DNA of 64,000 bases. Origin: Chlorocebus sabaeus (taxonomy: Eukaryota > Chordata > Mammalia > Primates > Cercopithecidae). The stretch covers positions 1 through 64,000 of the forward strand of contig NW_027328074.1 of assembly GCF_047675955.1 (NCBI RefSeq). Reading direction: 5' to 3'. Both the position numbers and the translations under genes were made by a program. This document shows positions 11,766 through 21,100 of this stretch, one piece after another; position 1 is the first letter of the stretch; each line of letters begins with the position of its first letter. The notes under the pieces are model-generated. The model did not search any database. It was not told the origin of the DNA and saw nothing but the letters and a program-made list of their open reading frames with translations.

Positions 11766-14700
11766 TGATCTGGTCTAATCAGGTTAAAATCAGTTTGGGC
11801 CTTTGAAAACCGGTTTTAGCCGGTCTGGAGTGGTTCGAGCTGGTCAAAATCGGTTTGAGCAGGTTTGGTCTGGTTGAAGCCAGTCAAAACCGATTCAAGC
11901 CTCTCTGAGCCGGTCTGGTCCGGTTTGATCCGGTCTAATCAGGTCACAACCGGCTTGAAACGGTGAAAACCGGTTTTTAGCCGATCTGGAGTGGTTTGAG
12001 CCATTCAAAACCAGATTGAGCCATTCAAAACCGGTTTGAACCGGTCTGGTCTGGTTTGAGCCGGTCAAAACCGGTTTGAGCCGGTCTGACCCGGTTTTAG
12101 CCAGTCTGGACCGGTCTGGTCCGATTTGATCCGGTTTCAGCTGGTCTGAGCCTGTCTGGTCCGGTTTGATCCGGTGTGAGCCGGTCTGGTCCGGTTTGAT
12201 CCAGTGTCATCTGGTAAAAACCGGTTTGAACCGCTCTGGTACGGTTTGAGCCGCTCTGGTCTGGTTTGAGCCGTTCTAAACCCTCTCAGGCCAGTCAAAA
12301 CCGGTTTGAGCCGGTCTGGTCTGGTTTAAGCCGCTCAAAACCGCTTTGTGGTCCGCTTTCAGCCAGTCTGGGCCGGTCTGGTCCTGTTTGATCAGCTTTC
12401 AGCTGATCTGGGCCGGTAGAGTCTGGTTTGATCCGGTCAAAACTGCTTTGAGCCGGTCAAAACAGGCTTGAGCCTGTCTGGTCTGGTTTGAACCCGTCAA
12501 AACCGGTTTGTCGCCCAGTTTTAGGCAGTCTGGCCCGGTCGGGTATGGTTTGATCTGATTTTAGCCTGTCTGGGCCGGTCTGATTCAGTTTGATCCGGTC
12601 TCATCTGGTCAAACCCGGTTTGAGCCGTTCAAAACCGGTTTCAGCCTGTCTGGTGTGGTTTGAGCTGGTCAAAACCGGTTTGACCTGGTAAAACCGGTTC
12701 GAGCCATTGAAAACCGGTTGGTGAGCTGCTGAAAATAGGTTTTACCAGGTCTGGAGTGGTTTGAGCCGGTCAAAACCGGTTTCAGCCGGTTAAAACCGGC
12801 TCAGGTCGGTCAAAACCGGTTTGAGCCATTGTGGTCTGGTTTGAACCGGTCAAAACCGGTTTGTGGACCAGTTTTAGGCGGTCTGGGCCGGTCTGGTCCG
12901 GTTTGATCCGATTTTAGCCAGTCTGGGCCGGTCTGATTCGGTTTGATCTGTCTCATCCGGTCAAAACCGGTTTTAGCCAGTCAAAACTGGTTTCAGCTGG
13001 TCTGGTGTGCTTTGAGCAGGTCAAAACCGGTTTTAGCCGGTCAAAATCGGTTTGAACCCGTCTGGTATGGTTTGAGACAGTCTGGTCTGGTTTGAGCTGG
13101 TTAAAACCGGTTCGAGCCTGTCAAAACCGGATTGAGCTGGTTTGGTCTGGTTGAAGTCAGTTGAAACCAATTCGAGCATGTCTGAGCTCGTCTGGTCCGG
13201 TTTGATTCGGTCTAATCAGGTCAAAACCGGTTTGGGCCGTTGAAAACCGGTTTTAGCCGGTCTGGAGTCGTTTGAGCTGGTCAAAACCTGTTTGAGCCGG
13301 TCAAAACCGGATTGAGCCAGTCAAAACCGGTTTGAACCTGTCTGGTCTGTTTTGAGCCGATCAAAACTGGTTTGAAACGGTCTGGACCGGTTTTAGCCGG
13401 TCTGTGCCGCTCTCGTCTGGTTTGATCCGGTTTCAGCCGGTCTGGGCCTGTCTGGGCCAGTTTGATCCGGTCTGGTCTGGTTTGAGCCGGTCAAAACCAG
13501 TTTGTGGCCCAGTTTCAGCCGTTCTGGGGCGGTCTGCTCTGGCTTGATCTGGTTGCACCTGATCTGGGTCGATCTGATTCGGTTTGCTCCGGTCTCATCC
13601 GGTCAAAATCGGTTTTACCTGGTCAAAACCGGTTTCAGGCGGTCTGGTCTGGTTTGAGCCGGTCTGCTCTTGTTTGAGCCGGTCAAAACCGGGTCGAGGT
13701 GGTTAAAAACCGGTTTGAGCCGGTCTGGTCGGTTTTGAAGCGGTCAAAACCGGTTTGTGGCCCAGTTTTTGGCGGTCTGGGCCTGTCTGGACCAGTTTGA
13801 TCCGATTTTAGCCGGTCTGGGCCGATCTGATTTGGTTTGATCTGGTCTCATCCGGTCAAAACCGGTTTTACCTGGTCAAAACGGGTTTCAGCCGGTCTGG
13901 TGTGGTTTGAGCAGGTCAAAACCGGTTTGACCAGGTCAAAACAGGTTTGAGCCCGTCTGGTCTTGTTTGAGCCGATCTGGTCTGGTTTGAGCCGGTTAAA
14001 ACCGGTTCGAGCCGGTTAAAACCGGTGTGAGCCGGTTTGGTCTGTTTGAAGCCACTCAAAACAGATTCGAGCCTGTCTATCCGGTCTGGTCCGGTTTGAT
14101 CTAGTCTATTCAGGTCACAACCGGTTTTAGCCGGTGAAAACCGGTTTTTAGCCGGTCTGGAGTGGTTTGATCCGGTCAAAACGGGATTGAACCATTCAAA
14201 ACCGGTTTGAACCGGTCTGGTCTGGTTTGAGCTGGTCAAAACTGCTTTGAGCTGGTCTGGTCCTGTTTGAACTGGTCAAAATCGGTTTGTGGCCCAGTTT
14301 TAGCCAGTCTGGGCCGGTCTGATTCGGTTTGGTCTGGTCTCATCCGGTCAAAACCAGTTTTAGCCGGTCAAAACCGGTTTCACCCGCTCTGGTGTGGTTT
14401 GAGCAGTTCAAAACCGTTTTGACCCGGTCAAAACAGGTTTGAGCCGGTCTGTTCTCGTTTGAGCCGGTCTGGTCAGGTTTGAGCCGGTCAAAACCGGTTT
14501 GAGCCAGTTTGGTCTGGTTGAAGCCAGTGAAAACTGACTCGAGCCTGTCTGAGCCGGTCTGGTCTGGTTTGATCCGGTCTAATCAGGTCAAAACCGATTT
14601 GAGCCAGTGAAAACTGGTTTTAGCTGGTCTGGCCTGGTTTTACCCGGTCTCATCTAGTCTGGTCTGGTTTGATCTGGTTTCAGCCGGTCTGCGCCTGTCT

Positions 14701-15167
14701 GGTCCGGTTTGATCCGGTGTGAGCCAGTTTGGTCTGATTTGATCTGGTTTCATCCGGTCAAAACCGGTTTGTGCCGGTCTGGTCCGGTTTGAGCCGGTCT
14801 GCTCTGGTTTGAGCTGGTCAAAACTGGCTCAGGCCTGTCAAAACCGGTTTAAGCCGGACTGGTTTGGTTTGAGCCGGTCAAAACCGATTTCTGGCCCGGT
14901 TTTAGCTGTTCTGGGCCGGTCTGGTCCGGTTTGTTCCGGCTTCAGCTCTTCTTGCCGGGTCTGGTGAGGTTTCATCCGGTTTGAGCTGGTCTGCTCCTGT
15001 TTTAGCGTGTCTCATCCGGTCAAATCCGGATTGAGCCGGTCAAACCCGGTTTGAGCCGGTCTGGTCTGGTTTGAGCCGGTCTGCTCTGGTTTGAGCCGGT
15101 CAAAACTGGTTCGAGCCGGTCAAAACCGCTTTGAGCCAGTATGGTCTGGTTTCAACCGGTCAAAACC

Positions 15168-15340
15168 GGTTTGTGGCCCAGTTTTAGGTGGTCTGGGCTG
15201 GTCTGGTCTGGTTTGATCCGATTTTAGCCGGTCTGGGCTGGTCTGATTCTGTTTGAACCGGTCTCATCCGGTCAAAACCGGTTTTAGCCGGTCAAAACCG
15301 GTTTCAGCCGGTCTGTTGTGGTTTTAGCAGTTCAAAACAG
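15168..15340. repeat. TGTGGCCC module, representative copy
   Basis: A recurring module of about 170 bp within family A. In order it holds GGTTTGTGGCCCAG, TTTTAGG, GGTCTGGGC, GATCCGATTTTAGCC, GGTCTGATT, GGTCTCATCC, then GGTCAAAACCGGTTTTAGCC, GGTTTCAGCC and a GTGGTTT word followed by AGCAGGTC or AGCAGTTC. Similar copies begin near 109, 2409, 5312, 7588, 12848, 16637, 36080, 38786, 42612 and 43440. The ordered variant words mark a higher-order unit above the 20-bp level. CTCATCC supplies ATG on the minus strand and so creates most apparent ORF starts. Confidence 0.75.
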
Positions 15341-18300
15341 GTTTGACCCGGTCAAAACAGGTTTGTGCCGGTCTGGTCTGGTTTGAGCCGGTCTGGTCTG
15401 GTTAGAGCCGGTCAAAACTGGTTTAAGCCCGTCAAAACCGGTTTGAGCCGGTTTGGTCTGGTTGAAGCCAGTCAAAACCGATTCGAGCCTGTCTGAGCAG
15501 GTCTGGTCCGGTTTGATCCGGTCTAATCAGGTCAAAATCGGTTTGAGCCAGTGAAAACCGGTTTTTAGCCGGTCTGCAGTGGTTTGAGGCGTTCAAAACC
15601 GGATTGAGCCATTCAAAACCGGTTTGAACCGGTCTGGTCTGGTTTGAGCCGTCAAAACTGGTTTGAGCCTCTCTGGCTCGGTTTCATCCAGTCTGGGCTG
15701 CTCTGGTCTGGTTTGATCCGGTTTCAGCCGGTCTGGGTCTGTCTGGTCCGGTTTGATATGGTGTGAGTCGGTCTGGTCCGGTTTGATCCAATGACATCTG
15801 GTAAAAACCGGTTTGAGCCGCACTGGTCCGTTTTGAGCTGCTCTGGTGTAGTTTGAACTGTTCTAAACCGGCTCAGGCTGGTCAAAACCGGTTTGAGCCG
15901 GTCTGGTCTGGATTCAGGCGGTCAAAACCGCTTTGTGGCCCGCTTTCAGCCTGTCTGGGCCAGTCTGGTCCTGTTTGATCTGGTTTCAGCTGGTCTGGGG
16001 CCGGTCGAGTCTGGTGTGATCCGGTCAAAACCGCTTTGAGCTGGTCAAGACAGGTTTTAGCCGGTCTGGTCTGGTTTGAGCCGGTGAAAACCCGCTCAGG
16101 TCGGTCAAAATCGGTTTGAGCCGGTCTGGCCTGGTTTGAACCGGTCAAAACCGGTTTGTGGCCCAGTTTTAGACAGTCTGGGCCGGTCGGGTACAGTTTG
16201 ATCTGATTTCAGCCTGTCTGGTCCGGTCTGATTCGGTTTGATCCGGTCTCATTTGGTCAAACCCAGTTTTAGCCGGTCAAAACCGGCTTCAGCTGGTCTG
16301 GTGTGGTTTGAGCCGTGCAAAACCGGTTTGAGCTGGTCAAAACCAGTTCGAGCCGTTCAAAACCGGTTTGTGCCAGTCAAAACAGGATTAAACTGGTCTC
16401 GTCTGGTTTGAGATGGTCTAATCAGGTCTAAACTGGTGTACTCCAGTAAAAACCGGTTTTACCCGGTCTGGAGTGGTTTCAGCCCATCAAAACCGGTTTC
16501 AGCCGGTCAAAACCGGATTAAGGCACTCAAAACCGGTTTGAACCGGTCTGGTCTGGTTTGAGCTGTTCAAAACCGCCTCACGTCGGTTAAAACCGGTTTG
16601 AGCCAGTCTGGTCTGGTTTGAACCGGTCAAAACCGGTTTGTGGCCCAGTTTTAGGCGGTCTGGGACGGTCTGGTCTGGTTGGATCCTATTTTAGCCGGTG
16701 TTGGCTGCTCTGGTTCGTTTTAATACGGTCTCATCTGGTCAAAACCGATTTCAGCCGGTCTGGTGTGGTTTGAGCAGGTCAAAACCGGTTTGACCCGGTC
16801 AAAAACCGGTGTGAGGGGGTCTGGCTTGGTTTGAGCCGGTCAAAACCGGTTCGAGCCGGTCAAAACCGGTTTGAGCCGGTTTGATCTGTTTGAAGCCAGT
16901 CAAAACCGATTCGAGCCTTTGTGAGCTGGTCTGGTCCGGTATAATCTGGTCTAATCAGGTCAAAAACGGTTTGGTCCGGTGAAAACCGGTTTTTAGCCAG
17001 TCTGGAGTGGTTTGAGCTGGTCAAAACCGGTTTGAGCCGGTCAAAAACGGGTTTGAGGCCTGGTTTAAGCCCGTCTGGCATGGTCTGGTCCGGTTTACTC
17101 CGGCTTCAGCTGTTCTGGGCCGTTCTGGTGCGGTTTCATCCGGTTTGAGACGGTCCGGTCCGGTTTTATCGTGTCTCATGTGGTCAAAACCGCTTTGAGC
17201 CTGTCTGGTCTGGTTTGAGCCGGTCAAAAACCGGTTTGAGCCAGTTTGGTCTGGTTGAAGCCAGTGAAAACTGACTCGAGCCTGTCTGAGCCGGTCTAGT
17301 CCGGTTTGATCCGGTCTAATCAGATCAAAACTGGTTTGAGCCGGTTAAAACCGGTTTTAGTCGGACTGGAGTGGTTTCAGTCGGTCAAAACCGGTTTGAG
17401 CCGGTCAAAACTGGATTGAGCCAGTCAAAACCGGTTTGAACCAGTGTGGTCTGGTTTGAGCCGGCGAAAACCGGTTTGACCCCGTCTGGCCCAGTTTTAG
17501 CCGGTCTGGGCCGGTCTGGTCCGGTTTCATCCGGTTTCAGCCGGTCTGGGCCTGTCTGGTCCGGTTTGATCCTGTGTGAGCCGGTGTGGTTCGGTTTGAT
17601 CCGGTTTCATCCCGTCAAAACTGGGTTGAGCCGGTCTGGTCCGGTTTGAGATGGTCTGGTCTAGTTTGAGCCGGTCAAAACCGGTTTGAGCCGGTCTGAT
17701 CTTCTTTGAGCCAGTCAAAACCGGTTTGTGGCTTGGTTTTAGCCAGTCTGGGCCGGTCTGGTCCAGTTTGATCCGGTTTCAGCCGGTCAGGGCCTGTCTG
17801 GTCCGGTTTGATCTGGTGTGAGCCGGTCTGGTCCGGTTTCATCCGGTGTCATCCGGTCAAAACCGGTTTGACCCGGTCTGGTCTGGTTTGAGACGGTCTG
17901 GTCTGCTTTGAGCCGGTCAAAACCGGTTTGAGCCGGTCTGTTCTTGTTTGAGCCAGTCAAACCCGGTTTGTGGCTCGGTTTTAACCGGTCTGGGCTGGTC
18001 TGGTGCGGTTTCTCCGGCTTCAGCTGTTCTGGGCCCGTCTGGTGCAGTTTCATCCGGTTAGAGCCGGCCTGCTCCGGTTTTATCCTGTCTCATCCGGTCA
18101 AATTCTGTTAGAGCCGGTCTGGTCTGGTTTGAGCCGGTCAAAACCGGTTTGAGCCGGTCTGGTCTGGTTTGAGACGGTCAAAACCGGTTTGAGCCGATTT
18201 GGGCTGGTTTTAGCCGGTCTGTGCCGGTCTTTTCCGGTTTGAAGCGGTTTGAGCCGGTCTGGTCCGGTTTAATCCGGTCTCATCCGGTCAAAACCGGTTT

Positions 18301-19119
18301 GAGCTGGTGTGGTCTTGTTTGAGTCAGTCTGGTCTTGTTTGAGACGGTCAAAATCTGATTGAGCCGGTTTGGCCCGGTTTTAGCCTTTCTGTGCCGGTCT
18401 GGTTAGGTTGAGCAGGTTCAAGCTGGTCTGGTCCGGTTTGAGCTGGTCAAAATCGGTTTGAGCCGTTCTGGTCCGGTTTGTGCCGGTTTGAGCCGGTCTG
18501 GTCCAGTTTTAGCCGGTCTGCATGGGTTTGAGTCGGTCAAAACCGGTTTGAGGCGGTCTCATCCTGTTTCAGCTGCTCTGGTCCGATTTGAGCCGGTCCA
18601 AACCGGTCTGAGCCGGTCTGGTCCGGTTTGAGTGGGGTTTGAGCCGGAAAACACCAGTTTGAGACGGTCTGGTCCGGTTTGAGTGCGGTTTGAGCCGGTC
18701 ATAACCGGTTAGAGCCGCTCTAGTCCGCTTTGAGTCCAGTTTGAGCCGGACTGGTACGTTTTGCGTCCGGTTTGAGCCGGTCAACACCGCTTTGAGCCGG
18801 TCTGGTCCAGTTTGAGTCAGGTTTGAGCCGGTCAACACCAGTTTGATCCGTTCTGCTCTGGTTTGAGTCCGGTGTGAGCCGATCTTGTCCAGTTTGAGGC
18901 GGTCAAAACATGTTTGAGCTGGTCTAACAGCCGGTCTGGTCCGTTTTCATCCTGTTTGAGCCTCTCTGCTTCAGTTTGGGCCAGTCAAACCCTGTCTAAG
19001 CCGGTCTGGTCCGGTTTGTGCCGGTGTGAGCCGGTCTGGTCCGGTTTGATCCTGTTGGGCCGGTCTGGTCCGGTTTAAGCCGGTCAAAACCGGTTTGAGC
19101 CGCTCTGGTCCATTTTGAT

Positions 19120-21100
19120 CCCCTGAGTGTGCACTCCCCTGAGTGAGCGCTCACTTGAGTGGGCACTCCGCTTTGTGAGCGCCTCCCTGAGTGTGCATTC
19201 CCCTGAGTGTGCACTCGTCTGAGTGAGCACTCCCCTAAATGTGTACTCCCCTGAATGAGCACTCCCCTGAGTGTGCACTCCTCTGAGTTCGCACTCTCCT
19301 GAGTGAGGACTCCCCTGAGTGTGCACTCCCCTGAGTGTGTGCTACCCTGAGATTTCACTCCCCTGAGTTCGCACTGTTTTGAGTGAGGACTCCCCTGAGT
19401 GTGCACTCCCCTGAGTGTATTCTCAACTGAGCGTGCACTCCGCTGAGTGTGCGCTCTCCTGAGTGAGCACTCCCCTGTGTGTACACTCCCATAAGTGTGC
19501 GCTCCCCTGTGTGTGCTCTCCCCAGTGTGTTCGCTGCCCTGAGTGAGCGTTCCCCTGAGTGTGCACTCCCCTGATTGTGAACTCGCCTGAGTTTGGACTC
19601 CCCTGAGTGTGCACTCCACTGATTGAGCACTCCCCTAAGTTTACACTCCCCTGAGTTTGTGCTCCCTTGAGATTGCGCTACCCTGAGTGTGAACTCCCCT
19701 GAGTGAGCGCTCCCCTGAGTGCGCACTAACCTGAGTGTGCACTCGCCTGGGTGAGGACACCCCTGAGTGTGCACTCCCCTGAGTGTGAACTCAGCTGTGT
19801 GAGGACTCCCCAGGAGTGAGCGCTCTCCTGAGGGGGTACTCGTCTGAGTGATGACTCCCCTGAGTGTGCACTCCCCTGAATGAGCACTCCCGTGAGTGTG
19901 CAATCCTCTGAGTTCGCACTCTCCTGAGTGAGGACTCCTTTGAGTGTGCACTACCCTGATTGTGCAGTCCCTTGAGTGTTCGCTTCCCAGGGAGTGTTCT
20001 TCCCTGAGTTCGCAGTCTCCTGAGTGAGGACTCACCTAAGTGTGCACTCTCCTGAGTGTGGGCTCACCTGATTGTGCACTCCCCTGAGAGAGCGCACCCC
20101 TCGGTCAGGACACCCCTGTGTGTGCACTCCCCTGAGTGAGCACTCCCCTGAGTGTGCACTCCTCTTAGTTCGCACTCCTCTGAGTGAGGACTCCCCTGAG
20201 TGTGCACCCCCCAGTGTGTGCACTCCCCTGAGTGTGCGCTCCCCTGAGTGTGTACTCTCCTGAGTGAGCGCTCCGCTGAGGGTGCACTCCCCTGAGTGTG
20301 CGCTCACCTGAGTAAGGACTACTCTAAGTGGGCACTCCCCTGAGTGTGAACTCGCCTGAGTGATTACTCACCAGACTTAGCGCTCTCCTGAGGGCGTACT
20401 CGTCTGAGTGATGACTCCCCGGAGTGTGCACTCCCCTGAATGAGCACTCCCCTGAGTGAGCGCTCCCCTGAGTGTGCGCTCTCGAGAGTAAGGACTACTC
20501 TGAGTCGGCACTCCCCTGAATGTGCGCTCGCCTGAGTGAGGACTCCCCTGAGTGTGCACTCCCCTGAATGAACATTCCCCTGTTTCTGTGCTCTCCTGAG
20601 TGTGCACACCCCAGTGTGTGCACTCCCCTGAGTGAGAACTCCCCTGAGTGTGCACTCCCCTGAGTGTGCACTCTCCTGAGGGAGGACTCCCCTGAGTGTG
20701 CACTCCCCTGAGTGAGCACTCCCCTGAGTGTGCACTCCTCTTAGTTTGCACTCTCCTGAGTGAGGACTCCAGGGAGTGTGCACTCCCCTGAGTGTGCGCT
20801 CCTTTTAGTGTGCACTCCCCCTGAGTGAGCCCTCCCCTGAGTGTGCTCTCACCTGAGTGCACTCGCCTGAGTGGGGACTACTCTGAGTGTGCACTCCCCT
20901 CAGTGTGGACTCGCATGAGTGAGGGCTCCCCTGAGTGTGCTCTTCCATGTGTGAGCGCTCACCTCAGTGGCCACTCCCCTGTGTGAGCGCTCCCCTGAGT
21001 GTGCACTCCTCTGTGTGTGCACTCCCTTGAGTGAGGACACCCCTGAGTGTGCACTCCCCTAAATGAGCACTCCCCTTCGTGTACACTCCCCTGATTAAGC
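19120..21100. repeat. Family B 16-bp satellite, block B1
   Basis: A tandem array of a 16-bp unit, CACTCCCCTGAGTGTG alternating irregularly with CACTCCCCTGAGTGAG. Each unit contains the inverted repeat CACTC-CCCT-GAGTG. The left edge follows GGTCCATTTTGATC; the right edge is GTACACTCCCCTGATTAAGC. Longer-range landmarks such as CTGAGGG-GTACTCGTCTGAG occur at about 19,830 and 20,390, so B also has internal higher-order units. Because 16 is not a multiple of 3 and the minus strand of the unit has no stop codon, all three minus frames stay open and yield apparent proteins of about 207 and 226 residues. I do not regard them as genes. Confidence 0.95.

Larger units (their letters stand above)
1241..19119. 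repeat. Family A satellite, block A1 (main part)
   Basis: About 17.9 kb of uninterrupted family A words. Two word pairs dominate: GGTTTGAGCC-GGTCAAAACC and GGTTTGAGCC-GGTCTGGTCT. A third recurring component is a roughly 170-bp module starting TTTGTGGCCCAGTTTTAGG. Successive stretches are related to one another by longer periods (about 0.6, 1.57 and 1.7 kb). The last 0.5 kb, before B1, uses a distinct dialect rich in GAGTCCGGTTTGAGCCGG and GTCAACACC. I see no gene, RNA gene or second transposon. Confidence 0.95.

Noticed and set aside
491..18838. Many 60-113-residue frames rich in TGSNQTRPAQTGFDRLKP in family A
   Set aside because: These are the 20-bp repeat read in 60-bp cycles. The starts come from CTCATCC variants, the stops from TTGACC or TTTGAG words. 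Nothing supports coding.
18996..20862. Overlapping minus-strand open frames of 139-226 residues in B1 (and similar frames in B2-B6) as a repeat protein gene
   Set aside because: They are translations of the 16-bp satellite, appear in all three frames at once, have no signal peptide, domain, splice or promoter evidence, and start at chance ATGs in variant units.
19120..21100. CRISPR-like array of regular short repeats
   Set aside because: There are no unique spacers between units and the context is a primate genome.
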